From positions 1-12,121 of the forward strand of contig JAJFHB010000462.1 in the NCBI GenBank assembly GCA_021775795.1: a stretch of 12,121 bases of DNA, in the 5' to 3' direction. Source of the DNA: Hyphomicrobiales bacterium (GTDB lineage Bacteria; Pseudomonadota; Alphaproteobacteria; Rhizobiales; JAJFHB01). Numbering within the stretch: the first letter of the stretch is position 1; every line of letters starts with the position of its first letter. The translations under genes and the position numbers were made by a program. The notes beneath the pieces are model-generated. The model made no database searches, was not told the DNA's origin, and saw nothing but the letters and a program-made list of their open reading frames with translations. Of the stretch, positions 1 through 6,587 are shown piece by piece.

Positions 1-100
1 GGCATCGCTGACGCATGGCGATACGGTAAGCACACGGGCACGATCTTTCGCCTGGTCTTTGGTGCGAGCAGTGTCACCGCTACGGGTGGGTGGGTGTCGT

Positions 101-136
101 CCACGGGATCTGCGAAGCCTCTTCGCCGGATCGTGG
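101..136. repeat. Long imperfect hairpin
   Basis: CCAC (101-104), GATC (107-110) and GCGAAG (112-117) pair in order with CTTCGC (121-126), GATC (129-132) and GTGG (133-136) around a CCT loop. That gives 14 base pairs with small internal loops. No T-tract follows on either strand, so it is not a classical intrinsic terminator. Its role is unknown. Confidence 0.5.
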
Positions 137-143
137 GATGCCA

Positions 144-156
144 TGCATTATATGCA
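144..156. repeat. 13-bp perfect palindrome
   Basis: TGCAT-TAT-ATGCA is a perfect inverted repeat around a 3-bp centre in the unassigned left region. It embeds a minus-strand TATAAT. An operator site is possible, but no regulator can be named. Confidence 0.3.
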
Positions 157-311
157 ATGCAGCATTGAAAGTCGTGCGGTTGCGAGTCTCATCGCGCGAC
201 GCCGGCAGAGCTAAGTTTTTCCCAGTATAATATAAATAAATCAGTTACTTAAGCTTATTTCACGATTCAGCTTTTGCGGCCGATCCAGAATGTCGCAGAA
301 ATCGGTGGGGG

Positions 312-340
312 TTGAAATTTGTGCAGTGCAATGCCATATT
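312..340 (+). promoter_or_regulatory. Candidate sigma70-type promoter of the small RNA
   Basis: TTGAAA at 312-317 (5/6 to the -35 consensus) is followed after exactly 17 bp by CATATT at 335-340 (4/6 to the -10 consensus). This predicts a transcript start near 347, a few bases ahead of the first hairpin of the small RNA. It is a prediction from sequence only. Confidence 0.5.
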
Positions 341-346
341 GAACTT

Positions 347-445
347 ATGCGATGTGAGACATTGTTCTCACGTATCGCCGCCCTTTCTGGGCGTTTCCTC
401 CCTAGACTTGGGCTGTTCTGCGAAAAGCGGAACAGCCCTTTTTTT
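347..445 (+). ncRNA. mmgR: Small RNA of the suhB / MmgR (alpha-r8) family, probable
   Basis: Three consecutive hairpins are visible. The first is 352-373 (GTGAGA/TCTCAC core). The second is 379-393 (CGCCC/GGGCG, loop TTTCT). The third is a strong terminator at 410-445. Between hairpins two and three lies an unpaired stretch TTTCCTCCCTAGACTT (394-409). The combination of a small GC hairpin, an unpaired TTTCCTCCCTAGA and a terminator hairpin matches my memory of the Sinorhizobium meliloti MmgR/alpha-r8 RNA (Rfam suhB motif). In rhizobia that RNA is linked to Hfq and nutrient-dependent control of storage-polymer granules. The transcript would be about 99 nt. It converges with the formylglutamate amidohydrolase gene. 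The 5' end is inferred from the promoter. Family membership is from memory of the motif, not a search; the terminator and hairpins are directly visible. Confidence 0.75.
410..445 (+). terminator. Strong intrinsic terminator ending the small RNA
   Basis: GGGCTGTTC (410-418) pairs perfectly with GAACAGCCC (430-438). The stem extends inward by T-G, G-C and C-G pairs around a GAAAA loop, and seven T residues follow (439-445). The polarity is plus strand only. Since no plus-strand protein gene ends here, it supports a stand-alone RNA transcript. Confidence 0.93.
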
Positions 446-488
446 GTCCGCAGAATGCTCTGAACAGAGAGACTTTCAGGGAGCGCAG

Positions 489-1409
489 TTATTCAGCTGC
501 GGCGCGCCGGTTGTCGGCAAAAATTTCAGGCAGAGCATCGAGAAGGCTGGAAACCAGGGCCAGCATGTCATCGACGATGCGGTAGAATCCACCATGCTTG
601 GCAAGGCTGTCTTCGTCCATATAGAGCGAGCGGTTCATTTCGAGCTGTAGCGCATGCATGTCATGTGACGGTCGGCCATATGTCTGGGTGATGAACCCAC
701 CGGCATAGGGCCTGTTGCGGGAGACGGTGTATCCCAGTTCTTTGAGCTTCCGCTCCACAATGTCCACAATGGTACCAACACAGGCACTGCCATAGCGGTC
801 ACCGAGAATAAAATCGGGACGTTGGCTGCCTTCGCCAGCCGATTTGGGGACGCTGGAAGGCATGGAGTGGCAGTCAATCAATAGGGCCGCTCCAAAAGTG
901 TCGCGGGCACGTTTCAGGAGCTGTGAAAGACAGCGGTGATAGGGCAGGTGCAAAGCATGAATGCGCGCCTGTGCCTCTGCAAACGTCAGGGGCTGGTTGT
1001 ATATTTCCTCTGATTCCGAAACGATGCGCGCAATGGTTCCAAGGCCGCCGGCAACCCGCACGGAACCTGTGTTGACATAATCGGGCAGCGGGTCTGCGAA
1101 CATTACCGGGTCAAGTTCATAGGGTTCCCGGTTAACGTCGAGATAGGCGCGGGGAAAAAGCGCATGCAAAAGCGGAACGCCCAGGGTGACGACATCTGCA
1201 AATATCTCGTCGACAAAACAGTCTTCCGATTTTCTCAGGCGCTTTCGGTCAAGTGATGAGCGCTGAACGAAGGGTTCTGGATAAAGGCGGCCTGAATGGG
1301 GTGAGCTGAAAACGATCGGGGCACGCAGCACGTCTGGCTCAAGCACCTCCAGCGGCGGCTCGAACCAGCCTGTGGAAGCACAGGCTGAAGTGTCGATCTT
1401 GTCATGCAT
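489..1409 (-). CDS. N-formylglutamate amidohydrolase (HutG-type family), paralog 1
   Basis: This 306-aa protein belongs to the N-formylglutamate amidohydrolase family, whose founding members hydrolyse N-formyl-L-glutamate to glutamate and formate as the last step of five-step histidine degradation. Visible family motifs are SPHSG (36-40), an acidic EDCFVDE segment (62-68), DVNREP (91-96), IDCHSMP (178-184), GDRYG, and LEMNRSLY with Glu267. Several of these carry the His/Asp/Glu residues expected of a metal-dependent hydrolase. The frame is open further upstream to 1553, but I choose the ATG at 1409: AGGA lies 8 nt upstream, and the extra upstream residues look like spill-over into the divergent promoter region. 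No other hut gene is in the window, so a dedicated histidine-catabolic role is not shown. The gene diverges from cpdR across 229 bp and converges with the small RNA. Family is sure; the exact substrate is inferred. Confidence 0.9.
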   Translation of the reverse strand: MHDKIDTSACASTGWFEPPLEVLEPDVLRAPIVFSSPHSGRLYPEPFVQRSSLDRKRLRKSEDCFVDEIFADVVTLGVPLLHALFPRAYLDVNREPYELDPVMFADPLPDYVNTGSVRVAGGLGTIARIVSESEEIYNQPLTFAEAQARIHALHLPYHRCLSQLLKRARDTFGAALLIDCHSMPSSVPKSAGEGSQRPDFILGDRYGSACVGTIVDIVERKLKELGYTVSRNRPYAGGFITQTYGRPSHDMHALQLEMNRSLYMDEDSLAKHGGFYRIVDDMLALVSSLLDALPEIFADNRRAAAE

Positions 1410-1638
1410 TCTTTGTTTTCCTGGCCGACCGTTGACGCCAAAAGACAAGCATGGCCCGGTGATGCATGCAAGCCTGAGGGCAAAGTTCAGGAATAATTGA
1501 TGCTGGATGCGAAAATGCGTGGGGATCGCAGTGTCTTGCCACAGTTTTTGCACGTTTTCACCGCGTATTTACTTTGCTCGATATATATTTCCGGATGATT
1601 CGCCGGGAAGGCGTAAAATAAGAGGGTGGATAAGCCGA

Positions 1639-1998
1639 ATGGCCAAAATCATACTCGCGGAAGACGACGAGGACATGCGCCGCTTTCTGGCGCGCGCATT
1701 GGAAAAAGCGGGCCATGAAGTGTGCTCCTATCCAGATGGACTGCAGGCCTTTGAACAGGTCAAGCAGGAAACCTTCGAACTTCTGCTGACCGATATCGTT
1801 ATGCCTGAAATGGATGGAATTGAGCTTGCCCGGCGTGCGGCTGAACTCGATCCGGCGCTAAAGATCATGTTCATCACGGGATTTGCGGCCGTAGCACTTA
1901 ACCCGGACAACAACGCGCCGAAGGAAGCCAAGATTCTCTCGAAACCATTTCATCTGCGTGATTTGGTGGACGAAGTCGAACGCATGATGGCGGCATAA
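1639..1998 (+). CDS. cpdR: CpdR-type single-domain response regulator
   Basis: This is a 119-aa stand-alone receiver domain with no output domain. The acidic pocket is Asp9/Asp10, the phosphoacceptor is Asp52 in TDIVMPEMDG, the switch Thr is Thr80 in FITGFAA, and Lys102 sits in SKPF. The sequence closely resembles Caulobacter CpdR. When unphosphorylated, that protein localises ClpXP and primes it for cell-cycle substrates; it is phosphorylated through CckA-ChpT. The C-terminus is -MMAA; in Caulobacter a terminal Ala-Ala is reported to make CpdR itself a protease substrate. I choose the ATG at 1639 because GGTGGA lies 8 nt before it and homology begins at MAKI. The same frame is open back to 1507 but runs through the divergent promoter region. 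The tRNA-Val gene follows after 78 bp and has its own promoter. Confidence 0.92.
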   Translation: MAKIILAEDDEDMRRFLARALEKAGHEVCSYPDGLQAFEQVKQETFELLLTDIVMPEMDGIELARRAAELDPALKIMFITGFAAVALNPDNNAPKEAKILSKPFHLRDLVDEVERMMAA

Positions 1999-2030
1999 GC
2001 ACAACAGGCGAATTTGCCGCGACGAAGCGC

Positions 2031-2059
2031 TTGCGTGAGCAGGCGTCTCCCGATATAGG
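2031..2059 (+). promoter_or_regulatory. Candidate promoter of tRNA-Val
   Basis: TTGCGT (2031-2036) and TATAGG (2054-2059) are separated by exactly 17 bp. The predicted start, near 2066, is about 10 nt before the mature tRNA 5' end. This fits a dedicated tRNA promoter, independent of cpdR. Confidence 0.6.
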
Positions 2060-2076
2060 ATGTCACCTTGGTGGCC

Positions 2077-2151
2077 GGGCGTGTAGCTCAGTGGGAGAGC
2101 ACTACGGTGACATCGTAGGGGTCGCTGGTTCAATCCCAGCCACGCCCACCA
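2077..2151 (+). tRNA. tRNA-Val (anticodon GAC)
   Basis: A complete cloverleaf is present. The acceptor stem GGGCGTG (2077-2083) pairs with CACGCCC (2141-2147). The D-arm is GCTC/GAGC. The anticodon stem is CTACG (2102-2106) with CGTAG (2114-2118) around the loop GTGACAT, giving anticodon GAC at 2109-2111. The T-arm is GCTGG-TTCAATC-CCAGC (2124-2140). The discriminator is A, and CCA is encoded at 2149-2151. The GAC anticodon reads the Val codons GUC and GUU. No integrase or attachment-site duplication is seen next to it. Confidence 0.96.
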
Positions 2152-2313
2152 TTTTCCCCACACATATGTCTGCATCAGCTGTTGCTGGGGCCCGCGATGC
2201 GGTTGCCAGCTGCAGTAGTGCTGCTGCCATGGAATCATACGGGCCGTGCGGTGTTTGTCTGCGGGTGATCCGGTAAATCCGAACTTCAAATCGTTGAAGC
2301 TGCTCCACAACGC

Positions 2314-2343
2314 AAAACGCGCACCCCGAAGGCGCGCGTTTTT
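2314..2343. terminator. Bidirectional intrinsic terminator
   Basis: AAAACGCGC (2314-2322) is the reverse complement of GCGCGTTTT (2334-2342), with an 11-nt loop. On the plus strand five T residues end the hairpin, suiting the tRNA-Val transcript. On the minus strand the A-run reads as T residues, ending the gene that stops at 2371. The interval 2152-2313 between tRNA and terminator holds no gene that I can support; a small CTTCAA-ATCG-TTGAAG hairpin sits at 2284-2299. Confidence 0.85.
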
Positions 2344-2370
2344 GTCAGTGTAGAGCTGATTGCAGAGGCG

Positions 2371-2964
2371 CTAGCGGACGTTCCAATAATCGTCTGCAAC
2401 GACTTCTTCACCGGGGGCTTCCTGAAGCTGATTGATATCTGTTTCAGGCGGAGTTGCTGCCGGGATTGGCGTGATCTGCGGTGTAAAGGTTGCGCCACCG
2501 CCGTCGCCATCAGGAATGATCACCAAAGGATCGTTTTCACTCACCGTATAGGTGAACGGGACATCATCAATTGTCAGCGCCGGCGCCGTATAGTCGGTGA
2601 GAACCAGGGCCTCAGGCGCTTCGGTCACACTCCGTGTGCTCACTTCTTCTTCGCTGGCGACAAAGGTGTCAGCGGAGGGCACTGCCTCAATCGGCGTTTC
2701 AACGCCAAGACCGGCAATGTCGATGTCTTGCGTCATCTCAATCAGATCACCCAGACCATCGCGGATTACACTGTCTGTTGCTTCGGGGAGCGCCAGCATA
2801 TCAGCCTTATCGGCAGCATTTATGGTTTGTGCCGGGGCTGCTGCGGTGCTTTCCAAAGGCGTTAGTATCGTGCTGCCCAGATTGGACGCAACGACGGCTC
2901 CCCCGACCAGAAGTACTGCTGGAATGGAGAGGGTTAGTAGAAAACTGCGGTTGGGTGCACTCAT
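2371..2964 (-). CDS. Unknown acidic protein with N-terminal membrane anchor or signal sequence
   Basis: I do not recognise the family. From the ATG at 2964 it is 197 aa. A short polar start (MSAPNRS) is followed by a hydrophobic helix at about residues 8-27, then a low-complexity region rich in Ala, Pro, Thr, Glu and Asp with several TP/IP/AP repeats, ending DDYWNVR. This is the layout of a single-pass anchored or exported protein with a disordered acidic tail; no lipobox Cys is seen. An in-frame ATG at 2988 adds eight residues but has no Shine-Dalgarno sequence, whereas a weak AAGAG precedes 2964. It lies about 120 bp downstream of the giant AAA+ gene on the same strand, with a candidate promoter of its own between them and a terminator after it. 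A role as a partner or substrate of the AAA+ protein is only a positional inference. Confidence 0.7.
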   Translation of the reverse strand: MSAPNRSFLLTLSIPAVLLVGGAVVASNLGSTILTPLESTAAAPAQTINAADKADMLALPEATDSVIRDGLGDLIEMTQDIDIAGLGVETPIEAVPSADTFVASEEEVSTRSVTEAPEALVLTDYTAPALTIDDVPFTYTVSENDPLVIIPDGDGGGATFTPQITPIPAATPPETDINQLQEAPGEEVVADDYWNVR

Positions 2965-3041
2965 GTTGGACACACTCTTACCTGTCATTGGTTAATGGGC
3001 ATTCAACAGCTTATTGAAGCCGCCGTTGCCTTCTCTAATCG

Positions 3042-3071
3042 TCTATATGGTGAATAATTCCGGTTTTTCAA
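3042..3071 (-). promoter_or_regulatory. Candidate promoter for the acidic anchored protein
   Basis: On the minus strand TTGAAA (3071-3066) and TATAGA (3047-3042) are 18 bp apart, giving a start near 3035 in the gap between the AAA+ gene and the acidic protein gene. If real, the downstream gene need not depend on read-through. Confidence 0.45.
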
Positions 3072-3082
3072 TGGCAGGGACG

Positions 3083-6000
3083 TCATTCGACAAGATCAAA
3101 GTTACCTTCGAGCACGCGGTCGATGCGACCGGTCCGCCAGCCTTTCTGCGTGTCCCGCACCAGTGGAGAGGGTGTTTCCCTGTAGTGCCGGACGATGTTT
3201 CGCTTGCCTGCTGGAAGGGCAGCGAAAACTGCAGCGGCGTGTTTGACCAGACTACTTTGCCCGGTGGCCGGGGGTTCGGCTGGCTGGGCGGCAACACTCA
3301 CACGGACCGTTGATCGCTGGTTCTTTCTGGAATTTGCTGCTTCTGTTTCAAAAACGTGTAATCCCGCTTCATCCCGCAATATGGAGTGCGCTCCAAAACC
3401 GGATACGGCCATCGTGAACGCAAAACCTTTCGAGGAGGGGGGGCGTTTGCTTTCGATTATCTTGTAGGTCATGCGTCTCTGCTTTGCCCAGGCCACATAC
3501 ATATCAGCAATGCGCATAGCGAAAGATACCGCATCTCCGGATCCTGCAGCATTGCGTCCGGCATCCACACGCAGGAAGGCTTCCAGAGGGAGATCTTTTT
3601 CCAGATCATGAAGGGCTATCTCGAGAAGGTAGAGCGTTTGCGCGAGTGACTGCACCATGTCCCGGGGGGCAGGCCCGTTCTTTTGTTTGCCCGAACCGGA
3701 AATTCTCCGTAGCAGCGATCCCGCCCGGCGCGTGGCCGCCTCAATACGGTCAATACACTCGACCTTGCCAAGAATGCCGAAGCGTTCAGGCGATTTCCAG
3801 AATTCGGGCAATTGCATGAGAGACAGGTTTGCTGCCTTCTCCTCATCCCATGCAGCACTTCCAACCTTCGTTGCAAGATCAGCATGGCAGCCTGCCAGAA
3901 TGCGGGTCTCGGCGGCTTTACCCTCGGCGTTCAGAATCAGGCCGCGCAACGTCAGGTCTGAAGATTTGCTCTTCTCGGACCGGGTGGGCGGCGAACTCTT
4001 CGTTGCAGGTGTCTGCGTTGCATTGGGGTCAACGAATTCGACCTGCAGATTGCCGCTGCGCTCCGTGACAAACAGAAACTGGTCACCCTCGGGAACCTGT
4101 CCACGGACGATCGTTTGCGCCAGTGGTGCCAGCAGATGGCGATCAACGGCGCGTTTTAGGGGCCGGGCCCCCAGATCGGGTGTGAAGCCTTTCTCCAGCA
4201 GAAAATTGATGGCCGCTTCATCCCACTCAACAGCCCATGACCGGGCCCGGAGCCCCCGGCGTTGAAACGCAAGGTCGAGCTCCTTTTGGAGGATGTCACG
4301 CATGATGTCCCGGCTGAGAGGGCGGAAGATCACGACCCGGTCGATGCGGTTTATGAATTCGCGGCGGAAAACCTTTTCGATCTCACCGCTGACGGATGAG
4401 GGATCAAACCCTGCCTGCGCCCCGGCAAAGCCCATTGGGGCGTCGGTTGGAACCGCGGCGCCAAGGTTCGATGTCAGGATGATGATGGCGTGACGGAAAT
4501 CCGCGGTGCGGCCTTGCGCATCCGTGAGGCGGCCATCGTCAAAAACCTGCAGGAAAAAGTCCCAGATTGCCGGGTGTGCTTTTTCAAACTCGTCCAGCAG
4601 GACGACGGAGAAGGGCTGCTCCCGGATTTTGTCTGTCAGTGCGCTCGAGCCCGCCAACTCCGTTCCAACAAGCCGTTCAAGGGAATTGGCGCTCTGCAAT
4701 TCGCTCATGTCGATGCGGATCATGCGCTGAGGTGATCCAAAGAGCCATTCAGCAAGGGTCTTGGCAATCTCTGTCTTGCCGGTGCCGGTCGGCCCCGCAA
4801 AGAGAAACACACCTGCCGGGCGTGTTGGGTCCGTGACGCCGGCCTTGATCATGGCGATGCGCTCAACAAGGCAGTCCACCGCTTCGTCCTGACCGATGAC
4901 ACGGTGATGGAAGTGATCGCGCAATGCGTCGATATTCAATGATTGGGCTTCATCGAGCATTGCAGCCGAGAGGCCGGTAAGTTCGATCAGGGTTGTAAAA
5001 AGATCTTCTCGGGTGATGGTCAAAGAGCCCGTCTTTTGTGTCCCCCTGCCACGCAATAAACGCTGCTCCGTCAGCTGCAGCAATTTGAGGAGGTTCCCCG
5101 GTGCTGCGACCTCTCCGAGGAAGTGCTGAGCCAGATGCCAGGCTTCGTCGATGATACCTTTTTCAGTTTTGGCGGCACGTTGCTGCAGCCATTGCCGACC
5201 GACCTCCAATGTATCGTTTGCACTGAGCGCGTTAATGCGTTCGACGGTGATACAACTGGAAATTCTGGGTTTTGCGAGGCTGAGGCTTTCGTATGCCGCG
5301 GCTGACATTTCGGCAGCAACACGGATTTCGCCGGTCTCCATGTAAGGCAACAGCATATCAAGGGCGCTCACGGCACTGAACCGGTGCGTGCCTGAGAGAG
5401 CCAGGGCCTCGAGACCCGGGATTATCCAGAGTACTTTTTTGCGAGCCTTCAGTTCCTCGATAACACGGCGCAATTGTCCTTCAAATTCGCCGATGTAGGA
5501 CTGGCCCGCGACGAGCTCCGTGTGTCCGGCAACAAATATTGTCCATTTGTCTTTCTGCAGCAGCCGGGCCAACCGGTTTAACACTGCGGATTTGCCGACA
5601 CCTGATGCGCCGACAACGAGAGTAGATTTTGGTGGTTTTGCCTTCAGGGAGCTCGCAAGGCTACGAACATGCAGATCCAGGGCAGAATGAGTGATCAACT
5701 GATCTGCCTGCGCTGTCTGGGCGCTGCTCCAGATCTGGCCGACGCTGTTGAGGGTGTCATCGTTCTGACCAGCTGTTGTGGCAGCCTGCCGAATGTGCTC
5801 GGCCAGTTCATTCTGCATCGCAGTCGGGTCAAATGCGGTGACGCTCTTGAGAAAATGCTCAATGTTGTAGGTATTGTCCGTGTCGAGCCGCGCAAGGGCG
5901 GCCCCGAATGCGGGCTTCTCTCCAGCGGCAATACGCTTTTCAATGAATTCCAGGAGGCGGGTTTTGATCTGATCTTCCCAGAGCTGGTCTGAGGCTTCCA

Positions 6001-6478
6001 CCATCGCAATACCGATGACCGACATTTCTCCAGGGGCGCCCTGGGCCACATGCCGAAATATGAAGTGTGCGGGCCATGCTGCAGCATGACCAAGCAACCT
6101 CAATACTCGGGGCCCGTAGTTTTCGGGCTCCATCTTCCTGCTGATAGCCTCGATGGCCATGCAGGCAAGCATGTCGTTTTCGCCGGCGGCATATCCGAAA
6201 AGATCGTCTTCAGAAAACTTGCCTGAAAGAAGCTCTGTCACGCCTTCTTCGAAGAGCTGGTGTTTGAGCAACTCACCGGGGTGGGCCGCAACTTTTGAAA
6301 AATCTGCAAGCCGTGTCGCCGTGACATACAGGCTGCGCAACGCAGGATCAGAGAACTCGGCACCAGCTTGCAGCTGTTCCTTGCCGGCTTGCATTTTTTG
6401 CAAGACAGCGCGGCCTGCGAAATAGATGGCGAGCGCAAACACTGCGCCGCCCCAGAATGCCGAACCAAGGGTTTCCAT
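3083..6478 (-). CDS. Membrane-anchored tandem AAA+ (ClpA/ClpB-like) protein fused to an RF2-like domain lacking GGQ
   Basis: The protein is 1131 aa counted from the ATG at 6478; a TTG immediately before it is also in frame, and neither start has a good Shine-Dalgarno sequence. Residues 7-26 form a hydrophobic helix, so membrane anchoring is likely, and about 40-260 are helical with no known family. AAA+ module 1 (about 265-470) has Walker A GASGVGKS (290-297) and pore-loop-like SYIGEFE around Tyr328, but its Walker B position reads VLWIIPGLEAL, without the Asp-Glu pair. AAA+ module 2 (about 510-810) is complete in catalytic residues: GPTGTGKT (562-569), VVLLDE (625-630), sensor TSN (669-671), RREFINRID and sensor-2 GARPLKR. 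An MGF tripeptide (682-684) sits where ClpA/ClpC dock ClpP, and the GYVG pore loop of module 2 is missing. Residues about 842-1131 align with release factor 2: FWKSPER, the RMY-like ADMYVAWAK, SGFGAHSILRDEAGLH, and a C-terminal RIDRVLEGNFDLVE. The GGQ domain is absent. The fusion is one uninterrupted frame. Function is inferred as unfoldase or remodeller, with the RF-like domain as recognition module. Confidence 0.92.
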   Translation of the reverse strand: METLGSAFWGGAVFALAIYFAGRAVLQKMQAGKEQLQAGAEFSDPALRSLYVTATRLADFSKVAAHPGELLKHQLFEEGVTELLSGKFSEDDLFGYAAGENDMLACMAIEAISRKMEPENYGPRVLRLLGHAAAWPAHFIFRHVAQGAPGEMSVIGIAMVEASDQLWEDQIKTRLLEFIEKRIAAGEKPAFGAALARLDTDNTYNIEHFLKSVTAFDPTAMQNELAEHIRQAATTAGQNDDTLNSVGQIWSSAQTAQADQLITHSALDLHVRSLASSLKAKPPKSTLVVGASGVGKSAVLNRLARLLQKDKWTIFVAGHTELVAGQSYIGEFEGQLRRVIEELKARKKVLWIIPGLEALALSGTHRFSAVSALDMLLPYMETGEIRVAAEMSAAAYESLSLAKPRISSCITVERINALSANDTLEVGRQWLQQRAAKTEKGIIDEAWHLAQHFLGEVAAPGNLLKLLQLTEQRLLRGRGTQKTGSLTITREDLFTTLIELTGLSAAMLDEAQSLNIDALRDHFHHRVIGQDEAVDCLVERIAMIKAGVTDPTRPAGVFLFAGPTGTGKTEIAKTLAEWLFGSPQRMIRIDMSELQSANSLERLVGTELAGSSALTDKIREQPFSVVLLDEFEKAHPAIWDFFLQVFDDGRLTDAQGRTADFRHAIIILTSNLGAAVPTDAPMGFAGAQAGFDPSSVSGEIEKVFRREFINRIDRVVIFRPLSRDIMRDILQKELDLAFQRRGLRARSWAVEWDEAAINFLLEKGFTPDLGARPLKRAVDRHLLAPLAQTIVRGQVPEGDQFLFVTERSGNLQVEFVDPNATQTPATKSSPPTRSEKSKSSDLTLRGLILNAEGKAAETRILAGCHADLATKVGSAAWDEEKAANLSLMQLPEFWKSPERFGILGKVECIDRIEAATRRAGSLLRRISGSGKQKNGPAPRDMVQSLAQTLYLLEIALHDLEKDLPLEAFLRVDAGRNAAGSGDAVSFAMRIADMYVAWAKQRRMTYKIIESKRPPSSKGFAFTMAVSGFGAHSILRDEAGLHVFETEAANSRKNQRSTVRVSVAAQPAEPPATGQSSLVKHAAAVFAALPAGKRNIVRHYRETPSPLVRDTQKGWRTGRIDRVLEGNFDLVE

Positions 6479-6587
6479 CAATCTGCCGAACTTGTTGCAG
6501 TCAGGTGCAGTTAGCGCTGATTACAGCAAATTGGTACGTCCGTCGCGACACACGTTGAAGTGAGGTAAACGTCGGGAGGTGGTGGAA

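Larger units (their letters stand above)
1..310. other. Left edge with no confident gene; possible partial minus-strand CDS at 1-144
   Basis: No ORF here has a recognisable product. On the minus strand an ATG at 144-142 opens a frame that runs off the left edge (48 codons, Arg-rich, starting MASHDPAKRL). A TATAAT hexamer lies just upstream on the same strand (147-152), too close to serve that ATG with a leader. On the plus strand, frames stay open from the edge to stops at 166-168 and 212-214, but their translations look random. Positions 215-260 are AT-rich, including TATAAT at 226-231 on the plus strand without a good -35. It could be the 5' end of a minus-strand gene cut by the window, or non-coding DNA. 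Confidence 0.3.

Noticed and set aside
312..650. Plus-strand frame of 112 aa
   Set aside because: It runs through the small RNA and its terminator and then antisense to the 3' end of the formylglutamate amidohydrolase gene; no homology-like motifs.
2077..2151. tRNA as an integration site of a mobile element
   Set aside because: No integrase gene and no repeat of the tRNA 3' end were seen in the window.
1858..2310. Minus-strand frame of 150 aa and a similar one at 2102-2308
   Set aside because: They read the tRNA-Val gene backwards (the familiar ...LPLSYTPG and ...GIEPATPT artefacts) and overlap cpdR.
2597..3017. Plus-strand frames opposite the acidic protein
   Set aside because: The opposite strand has a coherent anchored protein and a terminator in the right orientation; the plus-strand translations are Ser/Arg/Cys-rich shadow sequence.
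3657..4265. Plus-strand 202-aa frame and others across 3195-6425
   Set aside because: All lie antisense to the AAA+ gene, whose frame shows clear Walker and sensor motifs over its whole length.
3083..6478. Plain ClpB or ClpA annotation for the AAA+ protein
   Set aside because: It lacks the Clp N-domain and ClpB middle coiled coil, has an N-terminal membrane helix, degenerate module 1 and the RF2-like C-terminus.
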